This document shows, piece after piece, positions 5,596 through 12,266 of a DNA stretch of 64,000 nt (position 1 is its first letter; every line of letters begins with the position of its first letter). The DNA is from Stutzerimonas stutzeri (lineage in GTDB: Bacteria > Pseudomonadota > Gammaproteobacteria > Pseudomonadales > Pseudomonadaceae), in assembly GCF_015291885.1 (NCBI RefSeq), contig NZ_CP036186.1:3499001-3563000 (forward strand), given 5' to 3'. Both the position numbers and the translations under genes were made by a program. The notes under the pieces are model-generated. The model saw only the letters and a program-made list of their open reading frames with translations, had not been told where the DNA came from and searched no databases.

Positions 5596-7320
5596 ATGGC
5601 TCGTCCCATTTCATCGTTCTATGCCCAGATTGGCATACAAACACGGCTCCAAGATTTACAGAGGGTAGATAAATATCTGAAGGTCCTTGAAGGCAAGGTA
5701 AGGAAGACCACCGCCATTCTTCAAAAAGACTTCAGCAAGAATTTCACTCTCCCCGCTCTGAACGTTAAGAAATTTAAATATGATTCCCTCGCATTGCAGA
5801 GGGGGGCGCAAACCGAACTCAACCGCGTAGGTCGCTTGCTTGAATTGAAGGTGTCTAACATCACCCTCGATCAAGGCCGCATCAATCGCCAAGTAAGTCA
5901 GGTTCTCACACGTGCAAGCTCCAAGGCTCGAATGGATATCAAGAGCGTGTTGGGGACCCACGGAGGGGCGAACATTCATTGGCCCGGAGCAGGCTATTCT
6001 CCACGCCTTCCCCATATGCCGAACACACAAAGCCTTGGGCAATATGCCGGGGCCGCTGGCTTCGGAGGCGGATTAGGTGCCTCTCTCCCTATGCTTGGTG
6101 GTCCCGCTGGTCTTGCTGTAGCTGGTGTGACAGCAGGCGGATATATGGCCTATCGGCAAGTGGATAAGCTCAACCAATCGCAAACACAACGAGAAGCGCA
6201 GAGAATTGCCCTGGACGTTGCATCAGGCAGCAGCACACGAGAAGGACGAGATGCAATGAATGCTCGTTTTCTCGCTCTGAATGATCGCCTTGGATTGAAT
6301 GCTGAAAGCTCCCTCGATGCCTTCACCACCACAATGAAGCAGCTCAGCATCTTCATGGACCCCGACCGAGCGTTCAACCTATACGCCCACCTTGCAGTTG
6401 CAAACAAAGGTAGCGGCCTGTCTCAGCAACAGCTTGAGCGCACCACATACGCGTTGCAACAAGTGCTCGGTAAGGACGCTTTGATGGCAGAAGAGCTGAA
6501 CCAACAGATTGGCGATGCCAATCCTGGCCTGCGTAAGTACATCATCCAAGCATGGGAAAAAGAAACAGGCGGTAAAGGGGTTGAAGCCTTCTTAAAGGCA
6601 ATGAGCAAGCGTCAGGTGACGCCTGAAGTGCTGATGAATGCCATCCGTGCCCAAGCTCGTGATGTAGCCCCAAGGGTTGAAGAGTTTGCTTCAACAGCAG
6701 AGAGCGCAAAGAACAGGCTTGACAACGCTAAATTCGCAGAGGAAATGCAGCGCACCCTGGATGGGGAGATGGTCCCGAGCATCAAGCGATTCACGGCAGC
6801 ACAGCAGGAATTGCACACCGCCACCATCCCCCTCAGAGATGCAATGTACAGCCTTGGAGCTGGTGCCCTGTCAGCTACAGCCAGCCTAGTGTCGTGGACA
6901 GCTAAAGCTATCGAGAACAGCCCAGCAATGGCCAAACAAGCCAGCTACGAACAACGTAGTGAAGCCCTGATGGCTCCAAGCATGGGACGTGGCCTTCTCT
7001 CTGTACCGAACATCACACGGCTACAAGAGAAGCCCCGTCAGCCCATCACGCCAATGCTCTACCAGAAGCCAGATTGGCAACAAGCGGCAGAACGCTACGC
7101 CCCTTCAAGCCCTGATGCTCTGATGCAGCAGTTCACCCAGCGCAGCAATGTGAGTGTGCAATCGTCTGTCAGCTTCCAGCAGGGAGCTTTCCAGATACAG
7201 ACACAAGCAACAGATGCTCAAGCTCTCGCCGCTGAGCTACAGCCACTAATCCAAGAGCAATTCGACGTATCCCTACAACGCACGCTCAGCGAAGTGGATG
7301 CCTCGTTTGGTAGTAAATGA
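5596..7320 (+). CDS. Phage tape-measure-like protein (574 aa), without other tail genes
   Basis: AAAGGATAAC lies upstream of the ATG. Residues 1-120 are helical with few turns. A Gly/Ala-rich hydrophobic stretch (about 150-188, including GGPAGLAVAGVTAGGYMAY) is typical of tape-measure proteins, which later enter the host membrane. Residues about 195-360 match the known tape-measure domain pattern: LSQQQLERTTYALQQVLGKD followed by LMAEELNQQIGDANPGL. In tailed phages this protein sets tail length and helps DNA entry. At 574 aa it is short for a siphophage. It stands alone, with no major tail protein, tail chaperone, terminase, portal or capsid gene. That suggests a satellite or domesticated use (inference). 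Confidence 0.75.
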   Translation: MARPISSFYAQIGIQTRLQDLQRVDKYLKVLEGKVRKTTAILQKDFSKNFTLPALNVKKFKYDSLALQRGAQTELNRVGRLLELKVSNITLDQGRINRQVSQVLTRASSKARMDIKSVLGTHGGANIHWPGAGYSPRLPHMPNTQSLGQYAGAAGFGGGLGASLPMLGGPAGLAVAGVTAGGYMAYRQVDKLNQSQTQREAQRIALDVASGSSTREGRDAMNARFLALNDRLGLNAESSLDAFTTTMKQLSIFMDPDRAFNLYAHLAVANKGSGLSQQQLERTTYALQQVLGKDALMAEELNQQIGDANPGLRKYIIQAWEKETGGKGVEAFLKAMSKRQVTPEVLMNAIRAQARDVAPRVEEFASTAESAKNRLDNAKFAEEMQRTLDGEMVPSIKRFTAAQQELHTATIPLRDAMYSLGAGALSATASLVSWTAKAIENSPAMAKQASYEQRSEALMAPSMGRGLLSVPNITRLQEKPRQPITPMLYQKPDWQQAAERYAPSSPDALMQQFTQRSNVSVQSSVSFQQGAFQIQTQATDAQALAAELQPLIQEQFDVSLQRTLSEVDASFGSK

Positions 7321-7321
7321 G

Positions 7322-7342
7322 TAGCACGCCACATACGTGCTA
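7322..7342. repeat. Perfect 7 bp inverted repeat after the tape-measure gene
   Basis: TAGCACG (7322-7328) pairs with CGTGCTA (7336-7342) around ccacata, starting directly behind the stop codon. It may protect the 3' end or bind a dimeric protein. Confidence 0.5.
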
Positions 7343-7374
7343 TAAACATCGGTAAACATACAAAGCTGTATTTA

Positions 7375-7402
7375 AAAGGCAGGGATAAACATCTCTGCCT
7401 TT
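7375..7402 (+). terminator. Strong hairpin ending the tape-measure transcript
   Basis: AAAGGCAG-G-GAT (7375-7386) pairs with ATC-T-CTGCCTTT (7391-7402) around AAAC, with one G-T opposition. The A-rich and T-rich ends make it terminator-like in both directions. Confidence 0.6.
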
Positions 7403-7423
7403 CCCAGCTATTCCCCATAGTCC

Positions 7424-7440
7424 GCTGTAGCCCTGATGTT
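7424..7440 (+). repeat. gctgtagccctgatgtt, second copy of the motif at 1036-1052
   Basis: Sixteen of 17 bases match gctgtagccgtgatgtt at 1036-1052. Both copies lie in non-coding, AT-rich sequence, one before and one after the main gene block, in the same orientation. Their first part also resembles the repeat at 641 (ctgtagccttagtg). They may be binding sites for an element-encoded protein. Confidence 0.6.
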
Positions 7441-7546
7441 ACTTAATAACATTTGGTTTTGTGTTAAGCCTATTTCATCGCTTAACGCGATGTTCTGCTA
7501 AACATTTTCAATTCAATAATATAAATCCCCAATAACGGAGCATAAA

Positions 7547-7801
7547 TTGATTAATTTAACTAATGGCCTTCAAATTCTCACCCTCTTCGTGATGTCCACC
7601 GTCTTGCTGGTGATCTGGTCTTTGCCATCGGCTGCTGACCTACAGGCCACCAATAGCCGTGTATCCCAAATCGAGGACAGAGTGACCAACCACCTCAGTT
7701 ACAACGAAGGGCGAACGAATGCCCTGGACGCACGAGTGACGGAACGTCTGAACAAGATTGATCGCCGTGTGCAGATGCTTGAAGTGAAGGCAGGACGGTA
7801 G
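7547..7801 (+). CDS. Membrane-anchored coiled-coil peptide (84 aa), TTG start
   Basis: The TTG at 7547 has CGGAG seven bases upstream, and no in-frame ATG exists before the membrane segment. Residues 8-28 (LQILTLFVMSTVLLVIWSLP) form one transmembrane helix. Residues 33-84 form a heptad-like helix (VSQIEDRV, then TNALDARVTERLNKIDRR). The layout, short N-terminal tail, one membrane pass and a soluble coiled coil, recalls small phage lysis or anti-receptor proteins, but no family could be named. It lies behind the tape-measure gene after a terminator and so may have its own promoter. Confidence 0.6.
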   Translation: MINLTNGLQILTLFVMSTVLLVIWSLPSAADLQATNSRVSQIEDRVTNHLSYNEGRTNALDARVTERLNKIDRRVQMLEVKAGR

Positions 7802-7811
7802 GGAATCGTTG

Positions 7812-7942
7812 TGTTCAACAGGCTATAGGCTGCTGAGTACATTTCCCTGAATACGCTTCGCTTGATTATTCGTGTTCAACAGAGTTGTGTTCATTGCTTT
7901 TTTACCCTAAACTGCAAACATCTAAGACGTAGATGAACACAG
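7812..7942. promoter_or_regulatory. Cluster of TGTTCA sites upstream of the resolvase
   Basis: TGTTCAACAG occurs at 7812-7821 and 7873-7882, TGTTCAT at 7888-7894, and the inverse ATGAACACAG at 7933-7942. The last lies within 25 bp of the resolvase start. Serine resolvases usually bind repeated half-sites directly upstream of their own gene, so this may be a res-like site that also regulates the gene. Confidence 0.45.
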
Positions 7943-7955
7943 TAAGGGGGCAATC

Positions 7956-8498
7956 ATGGCAACGGTCGGTTATATCCGAGTCAGCACAGTAGATCAGAAC
8001 ACAGACCGCCAGCTTGACGGCTACACCCTGGACAAGGTGTTCGAAGACAAGTGCTCAGGTAAGGACACCAAGCGCCCTGCGCTGCAACAGCTAATCGAGT
8101 ATGTGCGGGAAGGTGACACGGTAGTCGTCCACGATATCAGCCGTATGGCCCGTAACCTTGAAGACCTTCTGTCATTGGTGAAGATGTTCAATACCAAAGG
8201 CGTAGCCGTCCGGTTCCATAAGGAAAACTTGTCCTTTACAGGCGAAGACAGCCCCATGCAGCAGCTTATGCTCTCGATGCTTGGTGCTGTGTATCAGTTC
8301 GAACGCTCGATGATCCTTGAACGTCAACGTGAAGGTATTCAGCAGGCCAAAGCAGCAGGCAAGTACAAGGGCGGCAAGCCTCGGGTAAACACAGAGGAAA
8401 TCAAGGCCGCGCTAGAATCTGGGATGTCCATTCGCAAGGTGGCGGAGTCACTGAACGTCGGTATCAGTACAGTGCAGCGGGTCAAAGCTGCCTCTTAA
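7956..8498 (+). CDS. Serine recombinase of the resolvase/invertase family (180 aa)
   Basis: The N-terminus VGYIRVSTVDQN carries the nucleophile Ser10 and the active-site Arg8. The catalytic domain continues with DKCSGKDTKRPALQQL and VHDISRMARN (further catalytic Arg residues) and ends in the long helix FERSMILERQREGI. The last 40 residues include a helix-turn-helix (MSIRKVAESLNVGISTVQRV). The 180 aa length is normal for Tn3-type resolvases and DNA invertases. It cuts all four strands at short dimer sites, resolving multimers or inverting DNA. No transposase partner of the Tn3 type is nearby, so multimer resolution for the element is the likely role. TGTTCA repeats upstream are candidate sites. 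Start: AAGGGGGCAATC before the ATG. Confidence 0.9.
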   Translation: MATVGYIRVSTVDQNTDRQLDGYTLDKVFEDKCSGKDTKRPALQQLIEYVREGDTVVVHDISRMARNLEDLLSLVKMFNTKGVAVRFHKENLSFTGEDSPMQQLMLSMLGAVYQFERSMILERQREGIQQAKAAGKYKGGKPRVNTEEIKAALESGMSIRKVAESLNVGISTVQRVKAAS

Positions 8499-8518
8499 CC
8501 TTCTTTTTCCCCTCCCTC

Positions 8519-8540
8519 AGCCCTGCTATATGGTGGGGCT
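8519..8540 (+). terminator. Weak hairpin after the resolvase gene
   Basis: AGCCC (8519-8523) pairs with GGGCT (8536-8540). The rest of 8499-8668 contains a second short hairpin (GCACG 8591-8595 with CGTGC 8602-8606) and no supported gene. Confidence 0.35.
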
Positions 8541-8660
8541 TGCTGCTATCCCTCAAATCCCTTCAGGAATGCCCCTTAGAGGCTCGCTGAGCACGCTAGA
8601 ACGTGCGTTCTCTCCGTTTCCTTTGCGTGTTATGTCTTCAAACAATCGCTCAACAGCGCT

Positions 8661-8668
8661 CACTGTAG
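8661..8668. repeat. Target-site duplication, left copy (CACTGTAG)
   Basis: Identical to 11177-11184. Together they define the insertion point; the uninterrupted site would read cagcgctCACTGTAGggctacg. Confidence 0.92.
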
Positions 8669-8695
8669 GTATCCGTCCGGCCAACTCACCTTCCG
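8669..8695 (+). repeat. IS66 left terminal inverted repeat
   Basis: Starts GTATCCGTCCGG and runs into CCAACTCACCTTCCG. It matches the reverse complement of 11150-11176 at 21 of 27 bases. Confidence 0.88.
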
Positions 8696-8768
8696 AACTC
8701 CAGCATTAAGGACGATGGTGTCCGCGTATTTTTAAGCGGACGCGATAGCCCTTATCGCCGGGATTTCC

Positions 8769-9086
8769 ATGCGCCAACGAAGCTCTTACCCCAAACCGTT
8801 CAAGGCCCAGGTTGTTCAGGAGTGCCTGCAACCCGGTGCGACCGTTTCCAGCGTTGCCATCCGCCACGGCATCAATGCCAACGTCATTCGCAAGTGGCTA
8901 CCGCTTTATCGAGATCAACTGCCAGCGGCGTTGCCGGCGTTCGTTCCTGCGAGAGTTACGCCAAAACGACCAGTTGAACCAGCTGTGATTATCGAGCTAC
9001 CGCTGGGCGAGCAATCGATCACAGTGAAATGGCCAGCTTCCGATCCTGAAGGATGCGCCCGCTTTGTCCGGGGGCTCGCCCAGTGA
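8769..9086 (+). CDS. tnpA: IS66 accessory protein TnpA (105 aa)
   Basis: A short protein with an N-terminal helix-turn-helix of the transposase-8/IS66-Orf1 type: KPFKAQVVQECLQPGATVSS, then VAIRHGINANVIRKWLPLYR. The C-terminal part (PAVIIELPLGEQSITVKWPA) matches the usual end of IS66 Orf1. It probably binds the inverted repeats and helps the TnpC transposase. Its stop overlaps the GTG start of tnpB by 4 bp (GTGA), the coupling seen in most IS66 members. Confidence 0.9.
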   Translation: MRQRSSYPKPFKAQVVQECLQPGATVSSVAIRHGINANVIRKWLPLYRDQLPAALPAFVPARVTPKRPVEPAVIIELPLGEQSITVKWPASDPEGCARFVRGLAQ

Positions 9087-9418
9087 TCCGTATCGATAGT
9101 ATCTGGCTCGCCACCGAACCCATGGATATGCGCGCGGGCACTGAAACCGCGTTGGCTCGCGTAGTGGCGGTGTTCGGTGCGGCGAAGCCGCACTGTGCTT
9201 ACCTGTTCGCCAACCGCCGCGCCAACCGCATGAAAGTGTTGGTGCATGACGGTGTAGGGATCTGGCTGGCCGCGCGGCGATTGAACCAAGGCAAGTTTCA
9301 CTGGCCAGGCATCCGCCACGGCTCGGAAGTTGAACTCGACACCGAGCAACTTCAGGCGTTGGTACTGGGGCTGCCCTGGCAGCGGGTCGGTGCGGGCGGC
9401 GCGATCACAGTGCTGTAG
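9083..9418 (+). CDS. tnpB: IS66 accessory protein TnpB (111 aa)
   Basis: The GTG at 9083 overlaps the tnpA stop and is preferred to the upstream in-frame start at 9053. The sequence has the IS66 Orf2 hallmarks: LATEPMDMRAGTETALARVV, then CAYLFANRRANRMKVLVHDG and a GIWLAARRLNQGKF segment. TnpB is required for transposition together with TnpA and TnpC, but its exact role is not established. The usual IS66 Orf2 length is about 115 aa, so it appears intact. Confidence 0.92.
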   Translation: MIRIDSIWLATEPMDMRAGTETALARVVAVFGAAKPHCAYLFANRRANRMKVLVHDGVGIWLAARRLNQGKFHWPGIRHGSEVELDTEQLQALVLGLPWQRVGAGGAITVL

Positions 9419-9479
9419 CACCGGCCATTAGCCTATCGCTTTATCTGCGCGGATCGCCTGCTCTGGCACAATCAGCGGC

Positions 9480-11018
9480 ATGACTTCCTTGCCCAATCTC
9501 GACCAACTAACACCTGAGCAACTGCGCGCACTGGCCGCCCAGTTGCTCACGCAGGTCGATGCGATGGGCAAAAAGATCCACCGTGATCAAACCATCATCG
9601 AGCAGCTCACCCACGAAATCGCCTGGTTCAAGCGCCACAAGTTCGCCAAGCGTAGCGAGCAACTAAGCCCTGAACAGGGCAGCCTGCTGGATGATTTGCT
9701 CGACACGGACATCGCCGCCATCGAGGCGGAACTGAAAACCCTCAATCCTCCGGCGGCTCCGGCTGAACCCCGCCAACAGCCCAAGCGCGCGCCGCTGCCA
9801 GCCCAGTTTCCGCGTACTGTGATCCGTCACGAGCCGCAGAACACTCAATGCGCCTGCGGCTGCCCGCTGCAACGCATCGGCGAAGACATCAGCGAAAAGC
9901 TGGATTACACGCCTGGCGTGTTCACCGTCGAACAGCATGTGCGTGGCAAGTGGGCCTGCCGCCAGTGCGAAACATTGATCCAGGCGCCGGTACCAGCCCA
10001 GGTGATCGACAAGGGCATCCCCACCGCCGGCCTTCTGGCTCACGTGATGGTGGCCAAATTCGCCGACCACTTGCCGCTATATCGGCAAGAGAAAATCTTT
10101 GGCCGTGCCGGCCTGGCCATCGCTCGCTCGACACTGGCGCAGTGGGTCGGACAAACCGGCGTGCAGCTCCAGCCGCTAGTCGATGCCCTGCGCGAAGCCG
10201 TGCTGGGCCAACGCGTGATCCACGCTGACGAAACCCCGGTGCAAATGCTCACCCCAGGCGAGAAGAAAACCCATCGGGCTTACGTCTGGGCCTACAGCAC
10301 CACACCCTTCGCCGATCTGAAGGCCGTGGTGTATGACTTCAGTCCCAGCCGTGCCGGCGAGCATGCGCGCAATTTTCTTGGTCAGTGGAATGGCAAGCTG
10401 GTCTGCGACGACTTCGCTGGCTACAAGGCCAGCTTCGAGCAAGGCATTACCGAAATCGGCTGCATGGCCCACGCCCGCCGCAAATTTTTCGATCTGCACT
10501 CAGCGAACAAAAGCCAGTTAGCCGAACAGGCGCTGCACTCCATTGCCGGGCTGTATGAAATCGAGCGGCAAGCACGGCACATGAGCGATGAAGAACGCTG
10601 GCGAATACGCCAGGAAAAGTCTTCACCGATCCTCGATGCGCTGCATGACTGGATGCTGGCCCAGCATGATCGGGTGCCCAATGGATCAGCCACGGCAAAA
10701 GCCCTGGATTACAGCCTAAAACGCTGGCTAGCGCTGACGCGCTATCTGGAAGATGGAGCCGTGCCCATCGACAACAATCAGGTCGAGAACCAGATTCGGC
10801 CTTGGGCATTGGGGCGCTCGAACTGGCTGTTTGCCGGTTCACTACGCAGCGGCAAACGGGCGGCTGCGATCATGAGTCTGATCCAGTCAGCACGCCTCAA
10901 CGGTCACGATCCGTACGCCTACCTGAAGGACGTGCTCATGCGGCTACCAACGCAGCGGGCAAGCGAAATCAGTCAACTGCTGCCGCATCAGTGGATACAG
11001 CCTGAAGCAGGCATGTAA
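9480..11018 (+). CDS. tnpC: IS66 transposase TnpC (512 aa)
   Basis: The N-terminal 50 residues form a leucine-zipper-like helix. A zinc-binding segment follows (CACGCPLQRIGEDISEKLDY, then WACRQCETL). The catalytic domain has acidic residues in HADETPVQML, VCDDFAGYKA and NNQVENQIRPW, agreeing with the DDE triad of IS66 transposases, and the segment GCMAHARRKFFDLH is also characteristic. The full length (about 510-530 aa) is normal. It cuts the ends of the element and joins them to target DNA. It lies 61 bp after tnpB in the same direction. Confidence 0.95.
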   Translation: MTSLPNLDQLTPEQLRALAAQLLTQVDAMGKKIHRDQTIIEQLTHEIAWFKRHKFAKRSEQLSPEQGSLLDDLLDTDIAAIEAELKTLNPPAAPAEPRQQPKRAPLPAQFPRTVIRHEPQNTQCACGCPLQRIGEDISEKLDYTPGVFTVEQHVRGKWACRQCETLIQAPVPAQVIDKGIPTAGLLAHVMVAKFADHLPLYRQEKIFGRAGLAIARSTLAQWVGQTGVQLQPLVDALREAVLGQRVIHADETPVQMLTPGEKKTHRAYVWAYSTTPFADLKAVVYDFSPSRAGEHARNFLGQWNGKLVCDDFAGYKASFEQGITEIGCMAHARRKFFDLHSANKSQLAEQALHSIAGLYEIERQARHMSDEERWRIRQEKSSPILDALHDWMLAQHDRVPNGSATAKALDYSLKRWLALTRYLEDGAVPIDNNQVENQIRPWALGRSNWLFAGSLRSGKRAAAIMSLIQSARLNGHDPYAYLKDVLMRLPTQRASEISQLLPHQWIQPEAGM

Positions 11019-11027
11019 CCACAGCGG

Positions 11028-11145
11028 TGTATCACCCCAAACAGCCTACCCGTAATAGTCTCGCACTGATTTTTTGGGCGTTCACGATGTGATACACGGT
11101 AAGCGTTCAGCGTGTGATACAGCTACCCGTGCAGCCTGTGATACA
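11028..11145. repeat. Subterminal TGTGATACA repeats in the IS66 right end
   Basis: TGTGATACA occurs at 11088-11096, 11113-11121 and 11137-11145, spaced 25 and 24 bp, with a nearly matching inverse copy TGTATCACC at 11028-11036. The spacing puts the direct copies on one DNA face. They lie between tnpC and the right inverted repeat, where transposase or accessory-protein sites are expected. No equivalent set was seen at the left end. Confidence 0.7.
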
Positions 11146-11149
11146 GATA

Positions 11150-11176
11150 CGCAAGGTGAGTTAGCTAGACGCTTAC
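11150..11176 (-). repeat. IS66 right terminal inverted repeat
   Basis: Ends ...GACGCTTAC; the reverse complement starts GTAAGCGTCTAG and shares AACTCACCTT with the left repeat. Confidence 0.88.
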
Positions 11177-11184
11177 CACTGTAG
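11177..11184. repeat. Target-site duplication, right copy (CACTGTAG)
   Basis: Identical to 8661-8668, directly outside the right inverted repeat. Confidence 0.92.
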
Positions 11185-11215
11185 GGCTACGCTCAATATT
11201 TTAAATTCGTGTGAT

Positions 11216-11347
11216 TGGTCAAAAAGTGACCAGCGGGCGCGAGTTAAGCCGGTCATATCCCGAGCGGGGAATTTCAGCGAATGTTTCCGGCTGTGATATT
11301 CGCTAAGGGAGAATCCCCCACACCTGTGCGAAGCATGGGGGCTTTTT
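11216..11347 (+). ncRNA. Row of hairpins ending in a terminator; possible small RNA
   Basis: TGGTCA (11216-11221) pairs with TGACCA (11227-11232) around AAAAG. AGCGAAT (11276-11282) pairs with ATTCGCT (11298-11304). CCCCCA (11315-11320) pairs with TGGGGG (11336-11341) and is followed by CTTTTT, a rightward intrinsic terminator. The piece lies just outside the IS66 element and faces two convergent small genes. It may be the 3' end of the element's transcript or a small RNA. Confidence 0.35.
11315..11347 (+). terminator. Rho-independent terminator (rightward)
   Basis: A six-pair stem CCCCCA/TGGGGG is followed by CTTTTT. It ends transcription entering from the IS66/element side before the leftward genes at 11.4-11.9 kb. 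Confidence 0.6.
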
Positions 11348-11356
11348 GGCGGGGGG

Positions 11357-11671
11357 TTATCTAAAGAATGCCTTGAAGGTGTAGAACGCTTTACCGCTTG
11401 GGGAAAGGAAGCTGACCATAAAATCTTGGTCCTCTTGGAACACCTCAACCCTCATGCCAGAGCTAATGCGGCACTTCCCGCTATCGAGCATCCGGTCTGC
11501 ACCTCGCTCGTCTCCGTCTTGAGCATAGCCCCCGAACTTTTCAAGGTTGCCTTGGCTTGTGCAGTACACAGCGCCAGATGGTAGCGTTCGTGAGTAGCTA
11601 ACGTCTTGCCACGCAAACGCGCTTGGGATCGTTCCGAGCAACAACGCAGTTACAGATATATTCTTGATCAT
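11357..11671 (-). CDS. Small exported protein of unknown function (104 aa)
   Basis: The ATG at 11671 has AAAGGAAA upstream and opens a signal peptide (MIKNISVTALLLGTIPSAFA), giving cleavage after SAFA. An upstream in-frame start at 11719 would bury this signal, so it is rejected. The mature part (about 84 aa) has two Cys residues (VYCTSQG and GKCRISSG) that could form a disulfide, and a beta-rich pattern. No family was recognised. It lies downstream of the Cys-rich gene on the same strand, in low-GC sequence, and is likely accessory. The two genes are only 23 bp apart. Confidence 0.6.
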   Translation of the reverse strand: MIKNISVTALLLGTIPSAFAWQDVSYSRTLPSGAVYCTSQGNLEKFGGYAQDGDERGADRMLDSGKCRISSGMRVEVFQEDQDFMVSFLSPSGKAFYTFKAFFR

Positions 11672-11694
11672 TCCAAATTTCCTTTGTGTGATGG

Positions 11695-11898
11695 TTAGGA
11701 TGAGTGGCAGTCCCGGCAACAGTGGTAACAGCCGTTAGCGTCTTTAAAGCCAAGCACGATTGCCAGAGCTACGGCCTCCTTACAGCTAGGGTGGGTGCCA
11801 AGGTCCCTATTCTTGATGGGGGTCCACTCACATCCTTCCTTGTGAACTTCGTTGTCTCCGTGTTCGTCTTTTTCGAGATTCATGCAGTAGCGGGGCAT
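11695..11898 (-). CDS. Small Cys/His-rich protein (67 aa), recurring accessory-gene family
   Basis: The ATG at 11898 follows AAGGAGG, so the longer frame starting at 11979 is rejected. The layout is MPRYCMNLEKDEHGDNEVHK, GCEWTP, LGTHPSCKEAV, then ANGCYHCCRDCHSS. From memory, proteins with HEVH...GC.W.P...N...LG...C..AV...NGC..C...CH form a widespread short family on bacterial accessory DNA with no assigned function. The seven Cys (Cys5, 28, 44, 57, 60, 61, 64) plus His suggest metal binding. It is probably co-transcribed with the exported protein downstream. Confidence 0.65.
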   Translation of the reverse strand: MPRYCMNLEKDEHGDNEVHKEGCEWTPIKNRDLGTHPSCKEAVALAIVLGFKDANGCYHCCRDCHSS

Positions 11899-12266
11899 GG
11901 CTCCATCCTCCTTGTGTGATATTTCTTTGATATCACGGCAATGATGTGCTGACCAGCCGTAGGGAACAAGAGCGTGCAAGAGGCGTTTTCGGCTATAGAA
12001 GACGACTGATAAAGGGTAGATATTTTGGTTAGAGATATTGGTTAGAAACTAGGCTCCACATCGCTCCTAACCATTTGATTTACAACCATTTTATCATTTA
12101 CGCAGAGAAACACAGCTTGTACATCGACCTCTCCGTGTAGATGAGCCCAACCTCGACCGGCCGAGCGAACTGGCATTCTGCCATCCGTGTGCACGCAGAA
12201 TAGTGCGTCGCGTCATAGCTCAGACGACGCTTTGCGCTGCCGGTTCATAGACCTTCGTCACAAATG
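11899..12266. other. Non-coding junction between accessory DNA and core
   Basis: No gene is supported. The first 200 bases are AT-rich, with a repeated ttggttagaga/attggttagaaa motif near 12030-12055. From about 12150 composition shifts to core-like GC. GCGTCG and CGACGC arms near 12200-12230 can pair. The right boundary of the mobile element is probably inside this stretch, but no att duplication can be shown because the left flank is outside the window. Confidence 0.5.

Larger units (their letters stand above)
8669..11176 (+). mobile_element. Complete IS66-family insertion sequence
   Basis: The 2508 bp element has 27 bp imperfect terminal inverted repeats that begin GTA, match at 21 of 27 positions and share AACTCACCTT. 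CACTGTAG flanks both ends (8661-8668 and 11177-11184), which is the 8 bp target duplication typical of IS66. It carries the three usual genes tnpA, tnpB and tnpC in order. Intact frames and a perfect target duplication suggest a fairly recent, possibly active insertion into the older element. Confidence 0.93.

Noticed and set aside
12203..12232. tRNA-like fold or att site near purL
   Set aside because: Only a short GCGTCG/CGACGC pairing; no cloverleaf, anticodon arm or TTCGA loop could be built.
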